Shown here: in pieces, positions 21,456-28,788 of the stretch
Layout of the letters: every line of letters starts with the position of its first letter
How positions within the stretch are numbered: position 1 is the stretch's first letter
Assembly: GCA_964350875.1 (NCBI GenBank)
Contig: CAYGLT010000018.1
Span: forward strand, 1 to 42,494
From: JAHBXC01 sp964350875
Lineage (GTDB): Bacteria > Planctomycetota > Phycisphaerae > Phycisphaerales > UBA1924
Reading direction: 5' to 3'
DNA: 42,494 nucleotides
Position numbers and translations under genes: made by a program
The notes under the pieces: model-generated
Seen by the model: only the letters and a program-made list of their open reading frames with translations
Told to the model about the DNA's origin: nothing
The model's database searches: none

Positions 21456-22685
21456 TCACTGAGTGCGTGGAAGCAGTTCGTGGCGGACCATGACCGTGGT
21501 GGGCATGGGCGGGTACTGCATTCGCACGCGGTAGAGGTCGTAGTCGTCGGCGTCGTCGCCGAGGGTGCGGAAGACGGATGCGGCGAGGTCGCCGTAGGCG
21601 GGGATGTCGGGCGTCTGCGCGAGCGACACGCCGCGGCCGAGGCGGGTGACCTTGTCGGAGACACTGAGCGCGTCGGCGTCGTCGAAGGCGATGGGCGTGG
21701 CGAGGTCGCTGAACACGCGGAGTTCGCGCGTGACATCGCCGAAGAGGTCGCGATGCACGAAGAGGTCGAAGTGCAGGAGTTCCGCGGGGGTGCGGACGGC
21801 GGCGCCGAAGTGCGCGACCTTGTCCTGCTCGGTGGCGTAATCGGGCCCGATGTTGCGCATGAGTTCGCCGGTGACGAGCGTGCGTTCGCCCGCCTGGCCG
21901 ACGGGGCCTGAGAGGAACTCGTCGTTGACCATGCCGTCCGGCGCGATGCGCCGAGCGAGCGCGGGGACGGGCGCCGAGCAGAACTCGGGGAGCACGGGGA
22001 CGCCTTGGTGCGCGGCGGCGGCGTCGGGATCGAGCGGCGTGCGCACGAGCGATGTTTGTGTCTTGGATTCGTCGTCGGCGACGATCGATTGGTTCACCAT
22101 CCAGCGCACGCCGGGGCGTGTCTGGCGGAAGCCGAGCATGCCGCGGACCTGCGCGGCGTGGAAGTGGCGCTCGCGGTCTTCGGAGGGCGTGAGCACGCTG
22201 ATGGCGAGCAGCGCGCGGCAGTGCGCGCCCCATGTGTAACTGTTGCCGATGAACGCCTGCTGGCGCCACTTGGCCTGTGCTTCCTCATCGCCCGAGGGCG
22301 CGCACGATTCGAGGAGCATCTCGAGTTCGGTGCGGCTGCGCGTGTGCGTCTCGACGATGGCGTCGAACGCGGCGGTGGCGTTGCGCGCGGCGCCGACGAG
22401 GTCGACGGGCACGCCCTTGGTGGCGGCGGCGTCGAGCCACGACTCCACGCCCTTCGCGTTGGGCATGTGGCGCGCGGCGACGAACGGGTCGGACTCGTAG
22501 GCGACTTTCGCGATCTGCCACGCGAGTTTGCGGTGCACGCCGAACGCTTCGCAAAGCGAGGTCACGGATTTCGACCCCGCGCACTTGGTCTCGATGATCC
22601 GCGCGAAGGCGTCGCGGACACGGGCGACGGCGCGGACGGCGTCGGCCTCGAATCCTGCGGGCTGGGATGACGCGGCGGGAGACAT
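21456..22685 (-). CDS. unknown protein with N-terminal HTH-like segment
   Basis: A 409-residue soluble protein not matched to a named family. Residues about 28-62 (RIIETKCAGSKSVTSLCEAF, then GVHRKLAWQIAKVAYESDPF) look like a helix-turn-helix with helices near 41-48 and 52-60, so DNA binding is possible. The large C-terminal part (100-409) is mixed alpha/beta with many Trp, Phe and His but no visible cofactor motif; its segment FVHRDLFGDVTRELRVFSDL only superficially resembles a kinase HRD loop and lacks the rest. A ligand-binding regulator is one guess. The ATG at 22685 lies 6 nt after a -10 box, so its mRNA may be leaderless. It is the last gene of the G-rich half; strand composition flips just upstream. 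Confidence 0.6.
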   Translation of the reverse strand: MSPAASSQPAGFEADAVRAVARVRDAFARIIETKCAGSKSVTSLCEAFGVHRKLAWQIAKVAYESDPFVAARHMPNAKGVESWLDAAATKGVPVDLVGAARNATAAFDAIVETHTRSRTELEMLLESCAPSGDEEAQAKWRQQAFIGNSYTWGAHCRALLAISVLTPSEDRERHFHAAQVRGMLGFRQTRPGVRWMVNQSIVADDESKTQTSLVRTPLDPDAAAAHQGVPVLPEFCSAPVPALARRIAPDGMVNDEFLSGPVGQAGERTLVTGELMRNIGPDYATEQDKVAHFGAAVRTPAELLHFDLFVHRDLFGDVTRELRVFSDLATPIAFDDADALSVSDKVTRLGRGVSLAQTPDIPAYGDLAASVFRTLGDDADDYDLYRVRMQYPPMPTTVMVRHELLPRTQ

Positions 22686-22691
22686 GCCCCC

Positions 22692-22719
22692 AATCTATCG
22701 TTTCGATTCGTGTTTACAA
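22692..22719 (-). promoter_or_regulatory. promoter of the HTH-like gene, leaderless
   Basis: On the - strand TTGTAA (22719-22714), a 16-nt spacer and TAGATT (22697-22692), ending 6 nt before the ATG at 22685. There is no Shine-Dalgarno sequence in between. Confidence 0.5.
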
Positions 22720-22819
22720 CTCTGTTTCTGAAACTTTTTCCTTCCGGGCGGGCCTCGCCGGGGCCTCGCGCCGATTTTTTTCATCGATCGGGAATACGGC
22801 GATCACAGAGGGCATTTGG

Positions 22820-22839
22820 TAGACAGACCTGTCTGTCTA
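22820..22839. promoter_or_regulatory. palindromic TetR-type operator
   Basis: TAGACAGAC and GTCTGTCTA form a perfect 9+2+9 inverted repeat. It lies 44 nt before the ATG of the AhpD-like gene, which is followed by a TetR-family gene. Palindromes of the TAGAC...GTCTA type are common TetR-family sites, so this is very likely the operator of the regulator at 23526. Confidence 0.82.
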
Positions 22840-22883
22840 GTCAGGCGACACGAATCACCCCCTGAACGGAAGGAATGAGAACC

Positions 22884-23435
22884 ATGGCACGGATCCCCAC
22901 CATCGAACCCGAGAACGCTCCCGCCCCCGCCGCCGAGTTGCTCGCCGCGGTGAAGTCGAAGCTCGGGCTGGTCCCGAACATGACCAAGGTGATGGCGAAC
23001 AGCGCGCCGGTCCTGGAGGGCTACCTCGGATTTTCCGGCGCCCTCGGGAAGGGCTCGCTGCCGGCGAAGGTCCGCGAGCAGATCGCGATCCTCGTCGCCG
23101 AGGGCAACGCCTGCACCTACTGCCTTTCGGCCCACACCGCGATCGGCAAGATGGTCGGCCTCCCCGAGTCCGAACTCGCCGCCGCACGCGACGCCTCCTC
23201 GTCCGATCCCAAGACCGCCGCCGCGCTGCGCTTCGCCAGCAAGGTGCTGACCAACCAGGGCTCCATCGACGCCGCCGATGTCGCCGCCGTCCGCGACGCC
23301 GGATGGAACGACGCGCAGATCGCCGAGATCGTCGCCAATGTCTCCCTCAACATCTACACCAACCTCATCAACAAGACCTTCGATGTCGAGGTCGACTTCC
23401 CCGTCGTCCAGCCCGCCGCCTGCGCCGCCGTCTGA
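22884..23435 (+). CDS. AhpD-like / carboxymuconolactone decarboxylase family protein
   Basis: A 183-residue cytoplasmic protein of the AhpD/CMD superfamily. The peroxidase-type centre is present: E65 (VREQIAILV), C77 and C80 (ACTYC) and H84, with the same spacing as Glu118/Cys130/Cys133/His137 of mycobacterial AhpD. Members of this group reduce organic peroxides or act as disulfide relays. Of two in-frame ATGs the second (22884) is preferred because AGGA lies 9 nt before it but abuts the first. A palindromic operator precedes it and a TetR-family gene follows after 90 nt, so expression is probably inducible, perhaps by an electrophile or peroxide. The + strand is C-rich from here on. The true substrate is unknown. 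Confidence 0.88.
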   Translation: MARIPTIEPENAPAPAAELLAAVKSKLGLVPNMTKVMANSAPVLEGYLGFSGALGKGSLPAKVREQIAILVAEGNACTYCLSAHTAIGKMVGLPESELAAARDASSSDPKTAAALRFASKVLTNQGSIDAADVAAVRDAGWNDAQIAEIVANVSLNIYTNLINKTFDVEVDFPVVQPAACAAV

Positions 23436-23496
23436 TCACCCTTCTCCTTTCTCCCTGCGAAGCACGCGCGGCCGGCGCACCCAGCGACCGGTCGCG

Positions 23497-23518
23497 TGTG
23501 CGCGCGCACAGGTAAAGT
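23497..23518 (+). promoter_or_regulatory. TetR gene promoter region: 14-nt palindrome and -10 TAAAGT
   Basis: TGTGCGCGCGCACA (23497-23510) is a perfect palindrome just before TAAAGT (23513-23518). The -10 box ends 7 nt before the ATG at 23526, fitting a leaderless mRNA. The palindrome differs from the 22820 operator and could be a second control site. Confidence 0.45.
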
Positions 23519-23525
23519 GTCCATC

Positions 23526-24128
23526 ATGACCGACGAACCCGCCACGCCCAGCACGAAGAAGACCCCGCCGCGACAGCGCATCCTCGACGCCGCCGCCGAG
23601 CTCTTCAACGCGCACGGCATCAACTCCGTCGGCATCGACACCATCATCCAGCACGCCGGCGTCGCCAAGATGACCCTCTACCACCACTTCGAATCCAAGG
23701 ACGACCTCGTCGCCGCGTTCCTTGAACGAACCGACGAGCAGTGGTTCGCCTGGCTCCGCGCCGCCGTCACCCGCCTCTCACCCTCCACCAGAAACCGCCC
23801 CCTCGCCGTGTTCGACGCGCTCGAGGAATGGTTCTCCACGCCCGAATTCCGCGGCTGCCCGTTCATCAACACCCAGGCCGAACTCGCCGACGCAGGCCAC
23901 CCCGCGCGCGAAGCGTGCGAAGACCACGCCGACCGTCTCTACGCCTTCTTCGAGCGCGCGCTCCTCGACGCCAAACACCCGAACGCCGACACCCTCGCCG
24001 AAGACCTGCTCCTCCTCGCGCAGGGCGCCGTCACGCTCGCCGTCGTCACCGACTCCCCCGACCCCGCGCAGCGCGCCAAACGCATCGCCCGCGCGATGCT
24101 CGCCTCGAACAAACGCCCCCGAGAGTGA
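23526..24128 (+). CDS. TetR/AcrR-family repressor
   Basis: A 200-residue DNA-binding regulator. The N-terminal helix-turn-helix is typical: RQRILDAAAELFNAHGINSVGIDTII (about 16-41) then AGVAKMTLYHHFESKDDLV (about 44-62), with the usual YxHF recognition helix end. The C-terminal ligand domain (65-195) contains RGCPFINTQAELAD, a segment seen in the TetR subgroup beside oxidoreductase or AhpD-like genes. The ligand is unknown. It follows the AhpD-like gene and probably represses both through the palindrome at 22820-22839. A -10 box 7 nt before the ATG suggests that it also has its own leaderless transcript. Codons are strongly C-ending, in line with the strand composition here. Confidence 0.92.
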   Translation: MTDEPATPSTKKTPPRQRILDAAAELFNAHGINSVGIDTIIQHAGVAKMTLYHHFESKDDLVAAFLERTDEQWFAWLRAAVTRLSPSTRNRPLAVFDALEEWFSTPEFRGCPFINTQAELADAGHPAREACEDHADRLYAFFERALLDAKHPNADTLAEDLLLLAQGAVTLAVVTDSPDPAQRAKRIARAMLASNKRPRE

Positions 24129-24140
24129 CCGATCACGCGG

Positions 24141-24977
24141 TCAGTTCGTCGCCTCTTCCCGCGCGTCCATCGCGCGCTGATACGCGATGAACACCAGCGC
24201 GATCGGCGCGAACGCCTTCTGGCCCGCCAGCGCCGCCGTCTCATCGAGAGACTCCACCTTCCCGCTGCGCACATCCTTGTCCAGTTCCACAACCGTGTTG
24301 TCGATCACACGCAGCATCGACGCCAGCACCTGATGCTCCTCCACGGTCTGCGGCACAAACTGCGACACACCCGGCGCCTTCAGCGGCAACTCAACGAACC
24401 ACTCGGAATCCTCGCGCCGCATCGTCATCCCCACGCCGAACGCCGGACGCCCGTCCACCGTCACCGCCGCCATGTCCTCCGCGATCGGCACCGCCGCGAC
24501 CCGCTCCTTCGCCGCGCGAAGCCATCCCAGCGGATCGGCCAGCACCGTCCCAAGCGTCGCCGAGAAACGCGGATCGTTCCGCGACGGCGCACCGCTGTTC
24601 TGCGCGCTCCGCCCCGCCTCACGCACCGCGCTCAGAAATCCCCCCTGCCCGCTCGCAGACGCTTCCCGCACCCGCGCCACCTCCGCCGGGAACCGCTCCT
24701 GAAGCGTCTCCGCCAGCCGCTGAACGCTCCCCAGCAGCCGCCCCAGTTCCGACAGCACCATCTCCTGCTCGGGCGATTCCGCGTACACAAACCGCGGAAT
24801 CAGCCGCGCCTCCCCGTTCTCCAGCGCCGCGAAGATCGACGAAAGCGTCGCCTCAGGCGTGTCCCGCGGGTATTCCCGCATGGGGTCCACCGGCTTGCGC
24901 TCGATCGTCAGGAACAGCGCCAGCCCGACGAGCAACGCCGCCAATCCGCTCAGGGTTCCCGCGAGGATCCACCGCAT
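24141..24977 (-). CDS. membrane-anchored protein of unknown function
   Basis: A 278-residue protein with one N-terminal membrane anchor (about 5-24, LAGTLSGLAALLVGLALFL) and a mostly helical extracytoplasmic domain. Two parts can be seen: a helical region (36-125) with ATLSSIFAALENGEARLIPRF, and a region with beta character (155-200, AAVTVDGRPAFGVGMTMRREDSEWFVELPL), then more helices to the end. The layout of an anchor followed by a short conserved domain is common in planctomycete proteins of unknown role. No catalytic motif is seen. Its start lies only 21 nt from the divergent thiS start, so any promoter must overlap thiS. The TetR gene converges with it, 12 nt between stops. Confidence 0.65.
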   Translation of the reverse strand: MRWILAGTLSGLAALLVGLALFLTIERKPVDPMREYPRDTPEATLSSIFAALENGEARLIPRFVYAESPEQEMVLSELGRLLGSVQRLAETLQERFPAEVARVREASASGQGGFLSAVREAGRSAQNSGAPSRNDPRFSATLGTVLADPLGWLRAAKERVAAVPIAEDMAAVTVDGRPAFGVGMTMRREDSEWFVELPLKAPGVSQFVPQTVEEHQVLASMLRVIDNTVVELDKDVRSGKVESLDETAALAGQKAFAPIALVFIAYQRAMDAREEATN

Positions 24978-24984
24978 ACGGATC

Positions 24985-24990
24985 TATAGT
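24985..24990 (+). promoter_or_regulatory. -10 element (TATAGT) of thiS
   Basis: TATAGT ends 8 nt before the thiS ATG. The 21-nt gap to the divergent gene leaves no room for a TPP riboswitch, so thiamine control, if any, must act another way. Confidence 0.45.
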
Positions 24991-24998
24991 CCCACGGA

Positions 24999-25202
24999 AT
25001 GACCCTCACCGTCAACGGCGAACAGATCCAGGTCGACCAGAACCCCCTCACCGTCGAGGCCCTCGTCGCCCTCCGCGGCATGCGCGGCGCCGCCTGCGCC
25101 GTCGAGGTCAACAAGTCCCTCGTCCCCCGCCGCGAACGCGACACCCGCCAACTCCACGAAGGCGACATCGTCGAGATCGTCACCCTCGTCGGCGGCGGCT
25201 GA
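24999..25202 (+). CDS. thiS: sulfur carrier protein ThiS
   Basis: A 67-residue ubiquitin-fold sulfur carrier. ThiS is adenylated and thiocarboxylated at its C-terminal glycine and delivers sulfur to ThiG for the thiazole ring of thiamine. Evidence: MTLTVNGEQIQV start, LTVEALVALRGM, AVEVNKSLVPR, LHEGDIVEIVTLVGGG, where the terminal Gly-Gly is the functional end. Length is normal (about 65-70). The ATG at 24999 directly opens the conserved strand. thiG follows after 28 nt, as in many thi operons; ThiF, ThiE and ThiC genes are not in the window. The mRNA may be nearly leaderless. Confidence 0.93.
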   Translation: MTLTVNGEQIQVDQNPLTVEALVALRGMRGAACAVEVNKSLVPRRERDTRQLHEGDIVEIVTLVGGG

Positions 25203-25230
25203 CCAACACCCCTACCAGAGGCGCCAACGC

Positions 25231-26082
25231 GTGACCACCACAACCGCAACCAACACAACCACCGACAACGCCCTCACCATCGGCTCGCGCACCTTCCAGA
25301 GCCGCCTCATCGTCGGCACCGGAAAGTACCGCGACTTCCCCACCATGCAGGCCGCGCTCGACGCCAGCGGCGCCGAAGCCGTCACCGTCGCCGTCCGCCG
25401 CGAACGACTCGTCGATTCCGAAGGCCGCAACCTCCTCGATTTCATCGACCTCAACCGCTACACCATCCTCCCCAACACCGCAGGATGCTTCAGCGCCGAA
25501 GACGCCGTCCGCGTCTCGCGCCTCGGCCGCGACATCCTCGAACAACTCGACAACCCCGGCGCATCCTGGGTCAAACTCGAAGTCCTCGGCGACAAGAAGA
25601 CACTCCTTCCCGACCCCGTCGGCACGCTCGAAGCGTGCAAGGAACTCGTCAAGGACGGCTTCGAGGTCCTCTGCTATTCCAGCGACGACCCCATCGCCGC
25701 CGTCCGCCTCAAGGAAGCCGGCGCAACCAGCGTCATGCCCGCCGGCTCGCCCATCGGCAGCGGCCAGGGAGTCCTCAACCCCGCCAACATCGCGCTCTGC
25801 CTCGAACTCCTCAAGGAAGGCGACGCCAACTACCCCGTCATCGTCGACGCCGGCGTCGGCTGCGCCAGCGATGTCTCCGCCGCCATGGAACTCGGCGCCG
25901 ACGGCGTCCTCCTCAACACAGGCATCGCCCACGCGAACGACGCCGTCACCATGGCCCACGCCATGCGCCACGCCATCCTCGCCGGGCGCATGTCATACCG
26001 CTCGGGCCGCATCCCCAAGAAGAAGTACGCGACCGCCAGTTCCCCCTGGGAAGGCGTGATCTCCTACATCCCGGGCGAGTGA
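25231..26082 (+). CDS. thiG: thiazole synthase ThiG
   Basis: A 283-residue TIM-barrel enzyme that joins 1-deoxy-xylulose 5-phosphate, dehydroglycine and ThiS-thiocarboxylate sulfur into the thiamine thiazole phosphate. Signatures: LTIGSRTFQSRLIVGTGKY, AVTVAVRR, TAGCFSAEDAVR, WVKLEVLGD with the imine-forming K115, VMPAGSPIGSGQGVLNP, and VDAGVGCASDVSAAMELGADGVLLNT. It acts in the cytoplasm as a complex with ThiS. GTG start with AGAGG upstream. The stop lies 15 nt before the first copy of the overlap around the assembly gap; if the gap is artificial, the convergent trypsin-like gene ends 15 nt later. Confidence 0.96.
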   Translation: MTTTTATNTTTDNALTIGSRTFQSRLIVGTGKYRDFPTMQAALDASGAEAVTVAVRRERLVDSEGRNLLDFIDLNRYTILPNTAGCFSAEDAVRVSRLGRDILEQLDNPGASWVKLEVLGDKKTLLPDPVGTLEACKELVKDGFEVLCYSSDDPIAAVRLKEAGATSVMPAGSPIGSGQGVLNPANIALCLELLKEGDANYPVIVDAGVGCASDVSAAMELGADGVLLNTGIAHANDAVTMAHAMRHAILAGRMSYRSGRIPKKKYATASSPWEGVISYIPGE

Positions 26083-26097
26083 TCGGGGTGATCGGTC

Positions 26098-26152
26098 TCA
26101 GCGCCGACGACGCGCGAAGATCGCCACGCCGCCCAGCAGCGCAACGCCCACG
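26098..26152. repeat. 55-nt duplicate contig end before the N gap
   Basis: These 55 nt are identical to 26253-26307 on the other side of exactly 100 Ns. They encode (- strand) the last residues of the trypsin-like protein. An exact 55-nt match at two contig ends is what a de Bruijn assembler with k=55 leaves when contigs abut, so this is probably not a biological repeat. Confidence 0.9.
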
Positions 26153-26252
26153 NNNNNNNNNNNNNNNNNNNNNNNNNNNNNNNNNNNNNNNNNNNNNNNN
26201 NNNNNNNNNNNNNNNNNNNNNNNNNNNNNNNNNNNNNNNNNNNNNNNNNNNN
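26153..26252. other. 100-N scaffold gap, probably zero length
   Basis: A run of 100 Ns, the default gap size for unknown length. The identical 55-nt flanks suggest that the true sequence simply joins at that overlap. Confidence 0.9.
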
Positions 26253-27089
26253 TCAGCGCCGACGACGCGCGAAGATCGCCACGCCGCCCAGCAGCGCAAC
26301 GCCCACGCCCGGCGCAGGCGTCTGCACCGCAACCTCACCCAGCGCAGAACGCAGCGCCTGCTCCTCGAGCCAGCCCGCGTACCAGTCGCCCTGCTCGCCG
26401 ATGATCGAGTTGATCCACTCCATGTGATCCTCGAGCAGCACCGCGTAACTCATCGAACCGCGGCGCGTCACGCCAAGTTCCGACACGCCCCGCGCGATCC
26501 CCGCGAGCAGCAGTTCACCGTCATCAGACACCGTGAAAACGCCGCCTCCCGAATCGTTCATCGCGAAGCCCGCCTCGAACTCCACGCTCCCGCGCCGGTC
26601 CGCGTCGAACTCCATCGAGATACGCCCGTACCGCGTGGACTCGATCTCGTTCGCGCCCCACACGAGTTCGCGATCGCGACCCCACTCATACCCGCCATCA
26701 ACCAGATCGCCCGCGACGCGCCCCGCGCCCGCGATGAGCACATCCTCGCCGCGCCGCGCATCGTCCGTGATCGCGTGCCAGCCCGTAAGCAGATCGTTCA
26801 CGCGGATCAGCGCAAGGTCCGCGTCCTCGTTCACGAAGCGCTCGATTCCGCGATACCGCTCGCCGTTCATCACGAACCGGCCGCGCTCACGACCGCCGAC
26901 ATGCGCCGCCGTCAGGATCCACTGATCACCGACCGCCACCGCCGTCGAACCGTTCCACGAACCGACGAACCCGTTCGTCGGCGCGTCCATCCCCACGCCG
27001 CCGAACACGACAACCGCCGAAGCCGTCGAAGGCATCGCCGCGAGAACGATCGCGGCAAACGCCGCACGATTCAGGGTCTTGTTGCTCAT
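26253..27089 (-). CDS. trypsin-like serine protease with PEP-CTERM-type tail
   Basis: A 278-residue exported protein. Signal peptide 1 to about 25 (ending STASA). The chymotrypsin-fold triad can be placed: H63 in ILTAAH, D91 in EDADLALIRV and S180 in MNDSGGGVF (GDSGGP in classical trypsins). The oxyanion segment therefore starts with Asn instead of Gly and ends with Gly instead of Pro. The C-terminus reads TPAP, a hydrophobic stretch (VGVALLGGVAIFA) and RRRR, a PEP-CTERM-type sorting tail. It is likely a surface or periplasmic protease, with unknown targets. The ATG at 27089 has GAGGA upstream. The gene is complete: its TGA stop is the first codon after the gap. Confidence 0.85.
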   Translation of the reverse strand: MSNKTLNRAAFAAIVLAAMPSTASAVVVFGGVGMDAPTNGFVGSWNGSTAVAVGDQWILTAAHVGGRERGRFVMNGERYRGIERFVNEDADLALIRVNDLLTGWHAITDDARRGEDVLIAGAGRVAGDLVDGGYEWGRDRELVWGANEIESTRYGRISMEFDADRRGSVEFEAGFAMNDSGGGVFTVSDDGELLLAGIARGVSELGVTRRGSMSYAVLLEDHMEWINSIIGEQGDWYAGWLEEQALRSALGEVAVQTPAPGVGVALLGGVAIFARRRR

Positions 27090-27233
27090 CTCATCCTCAG
27101 TTCTTGGGTGTGTGTGCGCTCTCGGACCTGATCGGCCCGGAGAACGCGCAACTTCACCGCGGGGCCCGCGAAGGTAACGGTCCACCCCCGAATCACCAAG
27201 GAAAATCGAGATTTTGCCGTTCTCGGACGCGCG

Positions 27234-28745
27234 CTACGCCGGACGCACGCCGTGCCACAGTTGCTGCACCCGCTCCGCCTGCTGTTTGCGGACCTGGTCC
27301 AAGGTCAATCGCGGGATGCGCCACGCGGGCTCATCCTCCGTGACATTGCTGCAATGCTCCTGCACACACTGATACAGCATCTTGAACCCGTCGCGCGGCT
27401 GCCGCATCTGATCCAGCGCATCCACAATGTCCTGCCTGCTCACATCGTCGTCGAACAGGTCGCGCAGCGTGATCGGCTTCGCCCCCTCGCGCAGGCACGC
27501 CTGCAAACGCGAGTTGCACAGGTCGTACAGCATCGAACCCGTCCACTGCAGACGCTCGATCATGTTCGACTTGTCCAGACGCGCCTCCTGGAAGAACGCC
27601 GACGACTCCCGGAAGATCGCGTGCCGAAGTTCGATCGGCATCAGCAGTTTGAAACCCGTCCGGTCCATCTGCAGGAACTTGTTGTTCAGCATCGGCCACA
27701 CGATCGCGCGCATCCGGTCCGCGTCGCCGTTCACCAGCGTCGGCTCGTCCACGCGGTCCACCACCACGATCATGCTCCCCACGCCCAGCGGCGAGAGCAC
27801 CCGCCGCAGCCGCGTGAACATCGCGTACCGCGCGTCGTCAGCCGTCCCCAACGGAAGCGTCGCCGGATCGCGCGCCGTCCGCGGCACGAGCGCCAGCGAA
27901 CGCGACAGCGAATCCACCGAACCGCCCACCACACGCATGTGCTTGCGCAACCGGAACGCCAGCCGCTTCATCGCCAGCCGGTCCCACACATACTTCTTCG
28001 CCAGAAGCAGCGCCCACACGCCAAGCGCGATCAGGAACGCGTACAACCACGCACGATCAGTCCGATCACCCTCGACCGCGAAGAACACGCCGACCACGCC
28101 CGCCGGGATCACCCACCCCAGCCACGCCAGCGCCGTCCACAGCGCGCTCATCCCGTCAACAGGCGGGCGCACCATCGAACGCAGCCGCGAAGTCCGCACC
28201 ACGGCCGACGGGCTCGCGTCGTAGATCGCCTGCAACGCCAGCAGGTCGCCCTTGGTCTGATTGTCCATCTGACGCACACGCTTCGATGCGCCCTTCGCCA
28301 GATCGTGCTGGCCGCGCGGCGAGTCGCCCAGCAGATCATCGACCACCCGCGTCGTCGCCGCCGACAGCACCCCGTCCATGTGATCGATCAGCCGCATCTT
28401 CTTCAGCGACTGGAGCGGCTCGGCATTCCCCAGCCGCGCGTGCAAGCGATCCAGAATCGGATTCCAATCGTCGTAGGGCACCAGCAGCACGCGATCGTCC
28501 GAGCGGTTCGCGTTGTGCGCCGCGATCGCCTTCTCCAGTTGGAGCCGGATCGCCGTCTTCCCGCTCCCCTTCTCGCCGAACACGATCGAGGTCGAGGGCC
28601 TGCCCAGATCGCCCAGGATCTTCTCGAAGTCCGGGTGAAGCGTGACGCCCTCGACCTTCGCGAAGACCGAGTCGTGCCGCGCCTCTTCCGCGCGGAACGG
28701 ATTCTCCGCGATGTTCCAGTGCTCGAAGAACCGGGTGTAGTTCAT
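27234..28745 (-). CDS. KAP-like membrane-inserted P-loop ATPase
   Basis: A 503-residue protein. Walker A is GEKGSGKT (57-64) and Walker B is MIVVVD (325-330) followed by RVDEP, with D333/E334 close by. Between them lie about 260 residues with two membrane helices (about 201-224 and 232-249). An ATPase domain split by a membrane hairpin is the hallmark of KAP-family NTPases, which act at the inner face of the membrane. The N-terminal FEHWNIAENPFRAEEARHD also recalls the entry segment of AAA ATPases such as ExeA. The C-terminal third is helical and basic. The ATG at 28745 is chosen because the conserved part starts there. It lies 43 nt behind the phosphohexomutase gene. Cellular role unknown; defence, transport or signalling are all possible. 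Confidence 0.75.
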   Translation of the reverse strand: MNYTRFFEHWNIAENPFRAEEARHDSVFAKVEGVTLHPDFEKILGDLGRPSTSIVFGEKGSGKTAIRLQLEKAIAAHNANRSDDRVLLVPYDDWNPILDRLHARLGNAEPLQSLKKMRLIDHMDGVLSAATTRVVDDLLGDSPRGQHDLAKGASKRVRQMDNQTKGDLLALQAIYDASPSAVVRTSRLRSMVRPPVDGMSALWTALAWLGWVIPAGVVGVFFAVEGDRTDRAWLYAFLIALGVWALLLAKKYVWDRLAMKRLAFRLRKHMRVVGGSVDSLSRSLALVPRTARDPATLPLGTADDARYAMFTRLRRVLSPLGVGSMIVVVDRVDEPTLVNGDADRMRAIVWPMLNNKFLQMDRTGFKLLMPIELRHAIFRESSAFFQEARLDKSNMIERLQWTGSMLYDLCNSRLQACLREGAKPITLRDLFDDDVSRQDIVDALDQMRQPRDGFKMLYQCVQEHCSNVTEDEPAWRIPRLTLDQVRKQQAERVQQLWHGVRPA

Positions 28746-28788
28746 GGTGTGCGCTCGCGGTTCCTTGCGTGCTCGTGCCGAACTCGCC

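Noticed and set aside
22021..22685. Real + strand gene opposite the 409-residue protein
   Set aside because: Open + frames here give Gly/Arg-rich, motif-free translations and lack a start signal. The - strand frame has a promoter and a balanced composition.
22705..22735. dif site near the strand-composition switch
   Set aside because: The AT-richer block contains GTTTACA, like a XerD half-site, but the opposite arm is poor and the spacing is wrong for a 28-mer dif. The same bases also serve as a probable -35 region.
24978..24998. TPP riboswitch before thiS
   Set aside because: Only 21 nt separate the divergent starts, too short for a THI element, and its conserved CTGAGA word is absent.
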